A stretch of 64,000 nucleotides of DNA from Microcella pacifica. GTDB taxonomy: Bacteria > Actinomycetota > Actinomycetes > Actinomycetales > Microbacteriaceae. Both the position numbers and the translations under genes were made by a program. Positions 17,475 through 26,094 of this stretch are shown here, in pieces; positions within the stretch are counted from its first letter, which is position 1; each line of letters begins with the position of its first letter. The stretch covers positions 31,309 through 95,308 of the forward strand of contig NZ_VIKT02000011.1 of NCBI RefSeq assembly GCF_009371975.2. The letters are read 5' to 3'. A model generated the notes under the pieces. That model saw nothing but the letters and a program-made list of their open reading frames with translations, ran no database searches and had not been told where the DNA came from.

Positions 17475-19952
17475 TCAGCCGAGGATCGCGAGCGCCGCCT
17501 CGCGCGCGCCGTGTGCGTCGCTGGCGGCGGTCGCGGCAGCGGCGGCACTGCGGCAGGTGTCGATGCTCAGCTCGGCGAGGCGTCGCCCCACCGGTGTGAT
17601 TGCGCGGGCCGCCATGGAGAGGCTCGTGACTCCGAGCCCCACGAGCACGGCACCGAGAGCGGGCTCGGCCGCGGCCTCCCCGCAGACGCCGACCGGGGTT
17701 GCCGTCGCCGAACCTGCTTCGCCGACGAGCCCGATGAGGCGCAGCAGAGCGGGCTGCCACGGGTCAGCGAGGTCGGCGAGATCACCGAGCACGCGGTCGG
17801 CCGCGAGCGTGTACTGCGCGAGGTCGTTCGTGCCGATGCTCACGAAGTCGACGACGCCCATGAGCTCGCTCGCCGTGAGGGCCGCCGCGGGGGTCTCGAT
17901 CATGACGCCGACCGTGCCGATGCCGGCGCCGCGGGCCCTCGCCGCGAATTCTTGCGTCTCCGCAAGGGTGGCGATCATGGGCGCCATGACCCAGATCTCG
18001 GCAGTCTCGTGCTGCGCGGCCTCCGCGATGGCGGCGAGCTGCCGCTCGAGCACATCGGGGTTCCGCCTCGCCGTGCGCACGCCGCGTACCCCGAGCGCGG
18101 GGTTGGGTTCATCGTCGGCGGTGAGGAACGGCAGCGGCTTGTCACTGCCGGCGTCGAGCGTGCGCACGACGACGCGCTGGTCGGGGAACGCTGCGAAGAC
18201 CTGCCGGTATTCCGCGACCTGCTCCGGGATGCTCGGCTCGATGTCTCGGTCGAGAAAGCAGAATTCGGTGCGAAACAGCCCGACCCCCTCGGCTCCCCTC
18301 TCCACGGCCCGGGCGACATCGCGCGGCGCCCCGACGTTGGAGCCCAGCACCACGCGGTGGCCGTCGCTCGTCGCACCCGGCCCGACGAAGGGCGGGGTCG
18401 TGAGCACACCCGTCGCGGTCGCCTGGGCTGTCGCATCTGGGTCGATGAGCACTTCACCCGTCTCGCCATCGACGAGCACGAGCGTGCCGTCGACGAGCGA
18501 CGTGGCATTGGCGCGGCCGACGACGGCGGGCAGTCCCAGTTCGCGCGCGATGATCGCGGTGTGCGAAGTCGGGCCGCCCTGCTCCGTAACGATCGCGAGG
18601 CAGATCGCGGGGTCGAGCGTGACGGTGTCGGCGGGCGCGAGGTCGTCGGCGACGAGTATGTAGGGCTCGCGGCGCTCGGGAACCCCGGGCGGTTGCTCCC
18701 CCGTGATCGCCGCGAGCACTCGGTTGCGCACGTCGAGCAGGTCGGTCACGCGCTCGGCGAAGACACCACCCGCGCGACGGTACTGACCGGCGAGGTCGTC
18801 TGCGGTCTCCCACGTGGCGCGAGCAGGTGTCAGTCGCGAGCGCCGGATGCGCGGCTCCATGCCCGCCGCCCACGCGTCATCCCGCGCCATCGCAGCGGTC
18901 GCCTCCAGCACCGTGCGGCGCTCACCGCTCACGCTCGCCGCGCGTGCCTCGTAGTCGACCGCGACACGCTCGCGTGCCTCGGCCGCCTCGGCAAGGGCCG
19001 CCTCGAGTTCGTCCTCCGGTAGCCGCTCGGCAGCGTCGGGCTCCGACACGGAGCGGCGCAGCACGACGACGGGGCCGATCACGCGACCGGCGCTCACGCC
19101 GAGCGGGCCGGTGCCTCGACGCTCGGCGGGTGCGAGTGCCGCAGTTGCGGTTGCTTCGCTTGCCGAAGGGGCGCCCGCGGCCGTCAGGTCAGCGAGCTCC
19201 TCGCCGAAGCCCTCCTCGATGAGGCGCCGTACTTCCTCGACCGCAGCGCCCGCCTGAAGGCCGCGGGCCGCGATGCGCACGAGGGTGCCCGGGCCGGCGG
19301 CGAGTGTCGCGATGCCGATCGGGCTCGCAGCCGACACCGGGGGGCGATCGCCGACCGCGAGGGTGACCTCGGCGTCGAAGCCGGGCACGATTCCTGCGAT
19401 GACCGAGGCGGGCCGCGCGTGGAGGCCAGCGACGTTGCGCACGGTCGCCTGGGCTTCGGCGTCGGGGACATCGGGCTCGTTCGCCTGCGCGTCAGCGGCG
19501 CCGTTCTCGGCACCGGGCTCGTCGCTCCTCCCACCGGACTGACCGCCGAGATGCTCGAGCTTGGGGCGCAGGGCGCCGCTCGCCTCCTCCGCGACCTCGT
19601 CGAGCGCCGCTCCCCCGGCCGCGCGGACGACGGCCGCGAGCAGTCCCTCGACGAAGGGCGCAGCAACGAGGCGCACGCGCTCGACGAGGCCCGAGTCGAC
19701 GAACTCGAGCGCGAGCTCGGCGCTCATGATGGCCGAGCCCAGGTCCATGATGACGACGACCCCGTCGCCGGAATCCACCTCGGCGATGGCCGCGGCGATG
19801 CGCGCGGCATCGGTGCCGGTGCCGCCATCCGCCGTGCCCGCGGCGGCCGCGATCGCGGGCCCGCCGTCGCTCGTCATCTCGAGGGCGAGCGCGATGGCGG
19901 CCTCGGCGAGCGCGGGACTGTGCGAGACGGCGACGACACCGACGGGGCTCAT
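17475..19952 (-). CDS. dhaM: DhaM phosphotransferase: EIIA(Man)-HPr-EI fusion
   Basis: An 825-residue, three-domain PTS protein that phosphorylates the DhaL-bound ADP at the expense of PEP. Residues 1-125 are the EIIA-Man-like DhaM domain with phospho-His11 in AVSHSPAL. After a Gly/Ala/Asp-rich linker, an HPr domain (about 165-250) has His178 in GLHARPAS. Residues 283-825 are a complete Enzyme I: phospho-His464 in GGPTSHTAI, EGVGLFRTEF, the PEP-binding GTNDLAQYT and the catalytic Cys in VGVCGEA. The E. coli DhaM carries only a partial EI, so this version could run its own relay from PEP. The ATG overlaps dhaL by 4 bases. Confidence 0.95.
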   Translation of the reverse strand: MSPVGVVAVSHSPALAEAAIALALEMTSDGGPAIAAAAGTADGGTGTDAARIAAAIAEVDSGDGVVVIMDLGSAIMSAELALEFVDSGLVERVRLVAAPFVEGLLAAVVRAAGGAALDEVAEEASGALRPKLEHLGGQSGGRSDEPGAENGAADAQANEPDVPDAEAQATVRNVAGLHARPASVIAGIVPGFDAEVTLAVGDRPPVSAASPIGIATLAAGPGTLVRIAARGLQAGAAVEEVRRLIEEGFGEELADLTAAGAPSASEATATAALAPAERRGTGPLGVSAGRVIGPVVVLRRSVSEPDAAERLPEDELEAALAEAAEARERVAVDYEARAASVSGERRTVLEATAAMARDDAWAAGMEPRIRRSRLTPARATWETADDLAGQYRRAGGVFAERVTDLLDVRNRVLAAITGEQPPGVPERREPYILVADDLAPADTVTLDPAICLAIVTEQGGPTSHTAIIARELGLPAVVGRANATSLVDGTLVLVDGETGEVLIDPDATAQATATGVLTTPPFVGPGATSDGHRVVLGSNVGAPRDVARAVERGAEGVGLFRTEFCFLDRDIEPSIPEQVAEYRQVFAAFPDQRVVVRTLDAGSDKPLPFLTADDEPNPALGVRGVRTARRNPDVLERQLAAIAEAAQHETAEIWVMAPMIATLAETQEFAARARGAGIGTVGVMIETPAAALTASELMGVVDFVSIGTNDLAQYTLAADRVLGDLADLADPWQPALLRLIGLVGEAGSATATPVGVCGEAAAEPALGAVLVGLGVTSLSMAARAITPVGRRLAELSIDTCRSAAAAATAASDAHGAREAALAILG

Positions 19953-20587
19953 GCGGCCGTGACCTCCGCGAGGGCCTCGAAGAGCAGAGCGGTCGAGGTC
20001 GCGCCCGGGTCGAGGTGACCGGCGCTGCGCTCGCCCAGGTAGCTCGCGCGCCCCTTGCGGGCCACGAGCGGCTCGGTCGCATCCCGACCGGTCGCGGCGG
20101 CATCGCGGGCCGCGGCCGTCGCCTCCTCGAGGGACGCGCCCGCGGCGACCGCAGCATCCATCGCGTCGAGGGCAGGGGAGAGCGCGTCGAACATGGTCTT
20201 GTCGCCCGCCTCGGCCTTGCCGCGCGCGACGACGCCCTCGAGGCCGGCGCGCAGGGCAGCGGCGAGCGCGGCCGCATCGCACTCCGAGACCGGGCCCGCC
20301 GCCATGCCGACGCGCAGGAAGAACGTGCCGTAGAGCGGCCCGCTGGCGCCGCCGACCGAGGTGACAAGGGTCATGCCGACCGTCTTGAACAACTCGTCGG
20401 CGGTCGCCGCGGGCGATTCCCCCACCTTGGTCATGACGGCCGCCATGCCGCGAGCCATGTTCGACCCGTGATCGGCATCGCCGATCGCGGAATCCAGCTC
20501 GGTCAGGTACGCCGTCTGCTCGTCGATGCGGGCGCGAAAGCTCTCGAGCCAGCGGACGAAGCCGTCCAGGGTGAGGGTCGTGCTCAT
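19949..20587 (-). CDS. dhaL: Dihydroxyacetone kinase, ADP-binding subunit
   Basis: A 212-residue all-helical kinase subunit. The Mg-ADP-binding motif GDADHG is at residues 36-41, followed by NMARGM; TSVGGASGPLYG is the nucleotide loop and LDPGATS the C-terminal contact. In the PTS-dependent enzyme ADP stays bound as a cofactor and is rephosphorylated by DhaM. It follows dhaK after 42 bases and overlaps dhaM by 4. Confidence 0.96.
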   Translation of the reverse strand: MSTTLTLDGFVRWLESFRARIDEQTAYLTELDSAIGDADHGSNMARGMAAVMTKVGESPAATADELFKTVGMTLVTSVGGASGPLYGTFFLRVGMAAGPVSECDAAALAAALRAGLEGVVARGKAEAGDKTMFDALSPALDAMDAAVAAGASLEEATAAARDAAATGRDATEPLVARKGRASYLGERSAGHLDPGATSTALLFEALAEVTAA

Positions 20588-20629
20588 GATGCTCCTTCTG
20601 ATGGTGTGTCGGGTGGGTGCCGCGGCCGC

Positions 20630-21628
20630 TCAGCGGCCCCAGCGCAACCCGGCCGTCTCGACGGGGGCGTCCCACAGCGAGAGCAGCTCGTCGTCGGCGC
20701 GCAGCACCGTGACCGAGCAGCCCGCCATGTCGAGCGAGGTGATGTAGTTGCCCACGAGGTTACGGGCGATCGTGACACCGTGCTTCTGCAGGATCGCCGC
20801 GACCTCGCCGTACATGAGGTACAGCTCGATGAGCGGCGTGCCGCCCATGCCGTTGAGCATGACGATCGTCGGCGAGCTGCCGAAGTCGAGATCAGCCAGG
20901 ATCGGCTCGACGAGCTGCTCGGCGATGTGGTGCGCGTCGGCGAGCGGCACGCGGTGGCGGCCGGGCTCGCCGTGGATGCCCACGCCGATCTCCATCTGGT
21001 CGTCCGGCAGATCGAAGGTCGGCTTGCCCGCCGCCGGCACCGTGCAGCTCGTGAGGGCCATGCCCATCGAGCGGCCTTCGCCGTTGACCTTCTCCGACAG
21101 CGCGACGAGGTCGTCGAGGCTGCGACCCTGCTCGGCCGCGGCCCCCACGATCTTCTCGAGGAGCACGGTGAGGCCGACCCCTCGACGCCCCGCCGTGTAC
21201 AGGGAGTCCTGCACGGCGACATCGTCGTTGACGACGATCGTCTTGACATCGACGCTCGCCTCCATCGCCGCGAGCTCGGCAGCCATCTCGAAGTTCATGA
21301 CGTCGCCCGTGTAGTTCTTGACGATGTGCAGCACTCCGGCGCCGCGGTCGACCTCCTTGGTCGCCGCCTGCATCTGATCGGGGGTCGGGGAGGTAAAGAC
21401 CTCGCCGGCACACGCCGCGTCGAGCATCCCGAAGCCGACGAAGCCGCCGTGCAGCGGCTCGTGACCCGACCCGCCGCCGCTCACGAGGGCAACCGTGCCC
21501 TGGTCTTTCGGGGTGGCGCGGTAGATGACGCGGCCTGCGTGATCGACCCGAAGGTCGGCGTGCGCCGCCTCGATGCCTTTGAGGGCGTCGGCGAGCACCG
21601 CCTCGGGTGCGTTGATGAGCTTCTTCAT
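20630..21628 (-). CDS. dhaK: Dihydroxyacetone kinase, substrate-binding subunit
   Basis: A 332-residue subunit that binds dihydroxyacetone covalently. The substrate His219 lies in EIGVGIHGEPG, and the GGGSGHEP loop is at residues 51-58; VKNYTGDVMNFEMA is also conserved. Together with DhaL and DhaM it yields dihydroxyacetone phosphate for glycolysis. It starts with an ATG that overlaps the end of the aquaglyceroporin gene by 4 bases, so import and phosphorylation are translationally linked. Confidence 0.97.
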   Translation of the reverse strand: MKKLINAPEAVLADALKGIEAAHADLRVDHAGRVIYRATPKDQGTVALVSGGGSGHEPLHGGFVGFGMLDAACAGEVFTSPTPDQMQAATKEVDRGAGVLHIVKNYTGDVMNFEMAAELAAMEASVDVKTIVVNDDVAVQDSLYTAGRRGVGLTVLLEKIVGAAAEQGRSLDDLVALSEKVNGEGRSMGMALTSCTVPAAGKPTFDLPDDQMEIGVGIHGEPGRHRVPLADAHHIAEQLVEPILADLDFGSSPTIVMLNGMGGTPLIELYLMYGEVAAILQKHGVTIARNLVGNYITSLDMAGCSVTVLRADDELLSLWDAPVETAGLRWGR

Positions 21629-22389
21629 CGGGTCCTCTCTCCGTCTTCCTTCGCCAGGGTCTCCTTGAGACCAGTCTTGTCGTTCGTGGTGTGAGCGATC
21701 AGGGCGAACGTGAGTGCCGCGAGAACACCCGCGAGCAACTCGGCTCCGACGTAGACCGGCCACTGCTCCCACGCGACCTCGCCGCCGAGAATCTGCTGCA
21801 CGAGCATGGGGCCCGTCGTGCGCGCAGGGTTGATCGAGGCGCCCGTGGTCGGAGCGACCGGGATGATCGCCGCGAACACGACGAAGCCGATCGCGAGCCC
21901 CGCCCAGCCGGGGGCGGCCTTGCGGTAGATGACGCCGAAGACGGCGAACACCAGCAGGAAGGTACCCACGAACTCGGCGAAGAACGCCTGGTACCAGGGC
22001 GTCTCGCTCGAGTAGCTCGCGACGCCGAGGCCGACCTCGCTCGCGCGCATGCCGAGCACGCCCACGATCGTGAAGGCACCGACGACAGCGCCGAGCAGCT
22101 GCGCGGCGACGTATTCGGGCACCTGCCGCCACGGGAACTTGCCCGCGACCGCGAGCCCGAGCGTGACCGCGGGGTTGATGTGGTTGCCCGAGATGTAGCC
22201 GAACACGTAGACCGTGACGACGACGATGGTGCCGAACGCGAGCGAGATCATGCCCAGATCGGCCATCGTGAACGGAGCGTCCCCATTCACGATGAGTGTT
22301 GCCGGCACCGAGCCCACCCCGACGAAGACGAGGAAGGCCGTGCCCAGGAACTCGGCGGCAAGCTTCTGCCAACGCCGGTTGTCATCCAT
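21625..22389 (-). CDS. glpF: Aquaglyceroporin / glycerol-dihydroxyacetone facilitator
   Basis: A 254-residue major intrinsic protein with six membrane segments. Both half-helix motifs are present: NHINPAVT in the first half and ASINPARTTGP in the second. The position as first gene of the dha operon points to glycerol or dihydroxyacetone as the solute. The start at 22389 is fixed by AAGGAG seven bases upstream; an in-frame start further up lacks such a site. The selectivity filter residues were not assigned, so water versus glycerol preference is not decided from sequence. Confidence 0.92.
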   Translation of the reverse strand: MDDNRRWQKLAAEFLGTAFLVFVGVGSVPATLIVNGDAPFTMADLGMISLAFGTIVVVTVYVFGYISGNHINPAVTLGLAVAGKFPWRQVPEYVAAQLLGAVVGAFTIVGVLGMRASEVGLGVASYSSETPWYQAFFAEFVGTFLLVFAVFGVIYRKAAPGWAGLAIGFVVFAAIIPVAPTTGASINPARTTGPMLVQQILGGEVAWEQWPVYVGAELLAGVLAALTFALIAHTTNDKTGLKETLAKEDGERTR

Positions 22390-22461
22390 ATGTGCTCCTT
22401 CGAACATGCGGATCATCGACGGGCTCCGTGCCCAACGCACCGGCACATTTTCCGGAACGTC

Positions 22462-22478
22462 ATTCGATAATGTCGAAT
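22462..22478. promoter_or_regulatory. Inverted repeat ATTCGA-n5-TCGAAT, probable IclR operator
   Basis: A 6-bp inverted repeat spaced by five bases in the 184-base gap between the divergent glpF-dha operon and the IclR-family gene. Position and symmetry suit an autoregulatory operator that also controls the dha operon. Confidence 0.55.
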
Positions 22479-22500
22479 ATGCCCCCAGAAATGGGCGCAT
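22479..22500. repeat. CCA-GAAA-TGG hairpin, copy 2
   Basis: ATGCCCCCA-GAAA-TGGGCGCAT: nine-base arms with one mismatch and the GAAA loop seen also in purH and behind guaA. It directly abuts the putative IclR operator, so it may form a second half of that regulatory region. Confidence 0.45.
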
Positions 22501-22573
22501 GTCAAGTGGTTCTTTGGTACGAATCTCGACAAGACCGTGCGCATAATGGACGAATCCCTCGAAAGGCTCACCG

Positions 22574-23341
22574 GTGATCCAGGCAATAGACCGCGCAGCG
22601 CGCGTGCTCTCCTCCCTGCAGGGCGCCCGCCACCTCGGTATCACCGAGCTCGCCGGCATTCTCGAGCTGCCCCCCTCAACCGTGCACGGCATCGTCAAGT
22701 CGCTGCAGGCCCACGGCCTCGTCGCCAAAGAGCCCGGCAGTCAGCGGTACATGCTCGGCCCAGCACTCTTGAAGCTCTCGAACGTCTACCTCGACACTCT
22801 CGACGTGCGGGCCCGCGCGATGCGCTGGACGCGCGAGCTCGCACGCCGCACCGGCCTCTCGACCCGGCTCGGGGCTGAGCTCTTCGACGAGGTCATCATC
22901 ATTCACCACAACCGTCGGCCCGACGGCAGCCAGCAGATGCTCGAGACGGGCATCACGATCCCCTCGCACGCCTCGGCGCTGGGCAAGGTACTGCTCGCCT
23001 ATCACCCGTCGGCGGCCGATGAACTGCTCGCGAAGCCGCTGCGCAGCCTCACCGGCGACACCGTCACCGACCCCGCAACGCTGCGCCTGCAGCTCGCGAG
23101 CGTCGCCGAGCGTGCGCTGGCCATGGAGGAAGACGAGGCGGTGCTCGGTGAATCCTCCGTCGCGGTGCCCGTCGCCGACCGCAGCGGCACCGTCATCGCC
23201 GCGGTCTCGGTCGTCATGCCCTCAAGCGAGTGGCCGCCCGAGGCGGGCGTGCTCAACGACCTGCGCGAGACCGCCCGCAACATCTCGCGCGAGCTCGGCT
23301 ACAGCGAGTGGCCGCCCCGCGTCGTTCCGAACGACGACTGA
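22574..23341 (+). CDS. IclR family transcriptional regulator of the dha operon
   Basis: A 255-residue regulator. The winged helix-turn-helix (about 5-62) contains ITELAGILELPPSTVHGIVKSL; the effector domain (about 75-245) shows the IclR pattern HASALGKVLLAY and SVAVPVADRSGTVIAAVSV. Divergent from glpF-dhaKLM with a shared 184-base promoter, so it most likely controls glycerol/dihydroxyacetone use. The GTG at 22574 gives a start MIQAIDRAARVL typical of the family. Confidence 0.92.
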   Translation: MIQAIDRAARVLSSLQGARHLGITELAGILELPPSTVHGIVKSLQAHGLVAKEPGSQRYMLGPALLKLSNVYLDTLDVRARAMRWTRELARRTGLSTRLGAELFDEVIIIHHNRRPDGSQQMLETGITIPSHASALGKVLLAYHPSAADELLAKPLRSLTGDTVTDPATLRLQLASVAERALAMEEDEAVLGESSVAVPVADRSGTVIAAVSVVMPSSEWPPEAGVLNDLRETARNISRELGYSEWPPRVVPNDD

Positions 23342-23361
23342 GTGTCGCGCGCGAGGTCGCG

Positions 23362-23397
23362 CGACGCCCACGACACGCACGACGCCCACGACGCACA
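23362..23397. repeat. Two 18-bp tandem repeats (CGACGCCCACGACnC)
   Basis: Two nearly identical 18-base units stand head to tail between the IclR gene and the SRPBCC gene. They are CGAC-rich like the longer tandem repeat at 53076-53141. No function is evident. Confidence 0.5.
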
Positions 23398-23419
23398 CCA
23401 CACTGGGTAGCGTGAGGAT

Positions 23420-24034
23420 GTGCCCCCGAGACACCGCTCCATCCGCGTCGAGATCGTGATCGCGGCCGACCTCGACACGGTCTGGCGACTCACGCAAGAC
23501 CCTGAGTCGCACGCACGATGGGACGCGCGCTTCAGCCGCATCGTGCCCACCGAGCAGGGAGAGGGCGGCCTCTGGCGGTTCCAGTACGAACGCGGGATGC
23601 TCGTGCACACGATCCGCGGAACCGGCATCTCACTCGGCTCCCGCCTCGGCGCCGACGGCGCCCGCACCTCCGCGCTGCGCTTCACGACCACCGACCGGCT
23701 CTCGCCGCTGCGCGACGGCCGCGGCTACTGGCGGTACGAACCCGTCGCCGGCGGCGTGCGCTTTCTCACCGGCTACGACTACGAGCCCGGCTGGGGCGCG
23801 CTGCTCGACCGCGTTCTCATTCGACCGCTTGTCGCGTGGATGACGGCCTACAGCTTCGCGCGGCTGCGACGGTGGGCTGAGCGCGGCGAGGAGCCCGAGC
23901 GCTGGCCGCTCTGGCTGGCCGTGCTGCCCTGGCCGCGCGACCGGCCGCACGCCTCCGACTGCACGTGGAGCATCGGACGCCCCGCCGCGATGGCGGATGC
24001 CCCGGCCGACCTCGCCGCGCTGGCGGCGCCGTGA
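23420..24034 (+). CDS. SRPBCC-fold (START-like) protein
   Basis: A 204-residue soluble protein. The N-terminal RSIRVEIVIAADLDTVWRL with TQDPESHARWDARF is the usual opening of SRPBCC hydrophobic-ligand-binding proteins. The C-terminal half contains the YDYEPGWGALLDRVLIRPLVAW stretch that often forms the long lid helix. No catalytic residues can be named. The next gene starts inside its stop (4-base overlap), so the two are probably a functional pair. Confidence 0.7.
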   Translation: MPPRHRSIRVEIVIAADLDTVWRLTQDPESHARWDARFSRIVPTEQGEGGLWRFQYERGMLVHTIRGTGISLGSRLGADGARTSALRFTTTDRLSPLRDGRGYWRYEPVAGGVRFLTGYDYEPGWGALLDRVLIRPLVAWMTAYSFARLRRWAERGEEPERWPLWLAVLPWPRDRPHASDCTWSIGRPAAMADAPADLAALAAP

Positions 24035-24765
24035 GCACCCCCGACCCCGGGCCGCGCGACTCCGTGCGCGAAGAAGGGCCCGACACCCGCAGCATCTTCG
24101 CGCGCGCGATGGGCGCCGACTTCGACCGGCTGCACCCCATGCTGCGGAGACGCTTCGGCGTCAGCCTCGCGGCAGGCTACGCCTGCGTCGGTCGCGGCGT
24201 CATGGCGAGCATCCGGCGCGGGCCGTGGTGGACGGTGCCGTTCCTGCACATCGGGCGCATCCGCAACATCCTCGCCCCCTACCCGGGCGAGAACGTTCCC
24301 TTCACCGTCGAGAACTACGCCTACCGCGACCCCTTCGGGCGCGAGACGGTGACATTCGTGCGCACCTTCGACTACCCGCATCACCCCGAGCGGCCCGGGC
24401 GTTTCGACGCCACCATGATCCTCGGCGCGACGGGTCGCATCGTCGACTACCTCGGCACGCACCAGCACCTCGCCGTCGACCTGGACCTCGCGGTCGAGGA
24501 GGACGGCTCGCTGCACCTGCGGTCGGATGCTCAGCGCTTCTCCGCCGGCCCCCTCGCGTTCCCCTTCCCGATGCTCTTCTCGGGACGCGCCGACCTGCGC
24601 GAGTCGTTCGACGACGAGGCCGGCGAGTACGTCATCCGGCTCGAGGTGCGCAACCGCACGTTCGGGTTCCTCTTCGGCTACGAGGGCCGCTTCACGTGCG
24701 AGTTCCCGGCCGCGGTCGAGGCGCCCGCGCACGTCCTCCCCCGGCGGCACGACCGCCGCGAGTAG
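24031..24765 (+). CDS. DUF4166 family protein
   Basis: A 244-residue protein resembling the DUF4166 domain: an N-terminal SIFARAMGADFDRLHPMLRRRFG motif is highly characteristic. A Trp/Arg-rich centre (RRGPWWTVPFLHIGRIRNIL) and GYEGRFTCEF near the C-terminus follow. The biochemical role of DUF4166 is not established. The GTG at 24031 overlaps the SRPBCC stop. The 3' end faces the AraC-type regulator with only 9 bases between the two genes. Confidence 0.75.
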   Translation: MSTPDPGPRDSVREEGPDTRSIFARAMGADFDRLHPMLRRRFGVSLAAGYACVGRGVMASIRRGPWWTVPFLHIGRIRNILAPYPGENVPFTVENYAYRDPFGRETVTFVRTFDYPHHPERPGRFDATMILGATGRIVDYLGTHQHLAVDLDLAVEEDGSLHLRSDAQRFSAGPLAFPFPMLFSGRADLRESFDDEAGEYVIRLEVRNRTFGFLFGYEGRFTCEFPAAVEAPAHVLPRRHDRRE

Positions 24766-24774
24766 ACACGTGAG

Positions 24775-25728
24775 CTACGGCGCGGCCCGCACGCCGAACG
24801 CACGGCGGTAGGCCTGCGGCGTCGTGCCGAGCGCGCGCGTGAAGTGGTGCCGCAGCGTTGCCGAGGAGCCGAAGCCGCACACGCACGCGACCTCCTCGAC
24901 GGGGGCGTCCGACTCCTCCAGCAGCTGCTGCGCGCGCAAGAGACGCTGCCGGTTGAGCCACGCGGCGGGGCTCTCGCCGAGCTCGGCGCGGAACCGTCGG
25001 GCGAAGGTGCGCTCCGACATGAGCGCTCGGCGGGCGAGGCTCTCGACCGAGTGGTCGTCGCCGAGGTGGTCGAGCATCCAGTCGGTGAGCTCGGCGAGGC
25101 TCGTGCCGCCGTGCTGCAGCTCGGGTTGCTGGATGTACTGGCTCTGCCCGCCATCGCGCTGCGGTGGCACGACCATGCGCCGCGCGATCACTGACGCCGC
25201 GGCAGCACCGTGCTCGCGCCGCACGAGGTGCAGGCACGCGTCGATGCCGGCCGCGGTGCCCGCGCCCGTGATGACACGTCGATCCTCGACGAACAGCACG
25301 TCGGGGTCGACGACCGTCCGGGGGTAGGTGCGCTGCATCTCGTCCGCATACATCCAGTGGGTCGTGCTGCGGCGACCGTCGAGGATGCCCGACTCACCCA
25401 GCACGAACGACCCGCTGCAGACGCTCAGCACCCAGGCTCCCCGCGCCTCGGCCGCGCGGATCACCTCGAGGTACCGCTCGTCCACGGGCCCGATGCTGCG
25501 CGCCGCGACAGCGATGAGGTCGGCCTCGGCCGCGACCGACAGGTCGTCGGTCACGAGGATGTCGAACCCGAGGCTCGTGCGCACGGGCCCGGGGTCCGCG
25601 GTGGCGACGCGGAAGTCGAACGCGGGCGCACCGGAGGAACTGCGGTCGATACCGAAGACTTCGCACAGCACGCCGAACTCGAAGGGCGCGAGGCCGGGGA
25701 TCGCGAGGGCGACGACACGTCGGAGCAT
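24775..25728 (-). CDS. GlxA-type transcriptional regulator (DJ-1/PfpI + AraC HTH)
   Basis: A 317-residue regulator. The first 190 residues form a DJ-1/PfpI-like (class I amidotransferase-fold) domain with the nucleophile-elbow-like VCSGSFVLGESGIL and ITGAGTAAGIDACLHLV. The last 110 residues carry an AraC DNA-binding domain: VESLARRALMSERTFARRFRAELG and the second helix-turn-helix EVACVCGFGSSATLRHHF. Ligand unknown. It is divergent from a 48-residue membrane protein, which is its likely target along with its own promoter. Confidence 0.92.
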   Translation of the reverse strand: MLRRVVALAIPGLAPFEFGVLCEVFGIDRSSSGAPAFDFRVATADPGPVRTSLGFDILVTDDLSVAAEADLIAVAARSIGPVDERYLEVIRAAEARGAWVLSVCSGSFVLGESGILDGRRSTTHWMYADEMQRTYPRTVVDPDVLFVEDRRVITGAGTAAGIDACLHLVRREHGAAAASVIARRMVVPPQRDGGQSQYIQQPELQHGGTSLAELTDWMLDHLGDDHSVESLARRALMSERTFARRFRAELGESPAAWLNRQRLLRAQQLLEESDAPVEEVACVCGFGSSATLRHHFTRALGTTPQAYRRAFGVRAAP

Positions 25729-25778
25729 GGACGGCCTTTCCAGGAGACGAAGCAGCGTGGCGGAATATTGACTGACAA

Positions 25779-25792
25779 TGGCAATCCTGCCA
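25779..25792. promoter_or_regulatory. Inverted repeat TGGCA-n4-TGCCA
   Basis: Perfect 5-bp arms in the 101-base gap between the divergent GlxA-type regulator and the small membrane protein. A candidate operator for that regulator, judged only from position and symmetry. Confidence 0.35.
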
Positions 25793-25829
25793 CTCGTGGC
25801 CGAGATTATCCAGTCATAGATTTTCTGCC

Positions 25830-25976
25830 ATGACCACGATCGCTCTCATCCTCCTCGCACTCCTCGCCGCGGGCATCGGTGCCACGATCATCGCGATCAT
25901 GCGCGACGGCTACCGCCGGGTTCCCCGTGCCCGCCCGTTGCGCGAGTACGAGCGCGACGACCACTACCGCGCCTGA
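25830..25976 (+). CDS. Small single-pass membrane protein (48 aa)
   Basis: ATG ACC ACG ATC starts a 48-residue protein: about 22 hydrophobic residues (IALILLALLAAGIGATIIAI), then a basic and charged tail ending in YERDDHYRA. The topology predicted by positive charges is N-out/C-in. It is divergent from the GlxA-type regulator and ends 55 bases before the sucD terminator. No family was recognised. Third positions are mostly G or C, consistent with coding. Confidence 0.6.
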   Translation: MTTIALILLALLAAGIGATIIAIMRDGYRRVPRARPLREYERDDHYRA

Positions 25977-26031
25977 GCTCGGGCGCCCACGACCGTGCGG
26001 GGTGACACACGCCCGCCTCCCCGCACACAGC

Positions 26032-26072
26032 GACGGCCCTGCCGCCCCCTCCAGGGGGTCGGCAGGGCCGTC
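26032..26072 (-). terminator. Terminator of the sucCD operon
   Basis: A strong hairpin, 13-bp stem GACGGCCCTGCCG with its complement at 26060-26072, enclosing a nested CCCCCT/AGGGGG pairing, 22 bases beyond the sucD stop. Confidence 0.8.
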
Positions 26073-26094
26073 GTCTGCTGAGTGCGGTCGCCGC

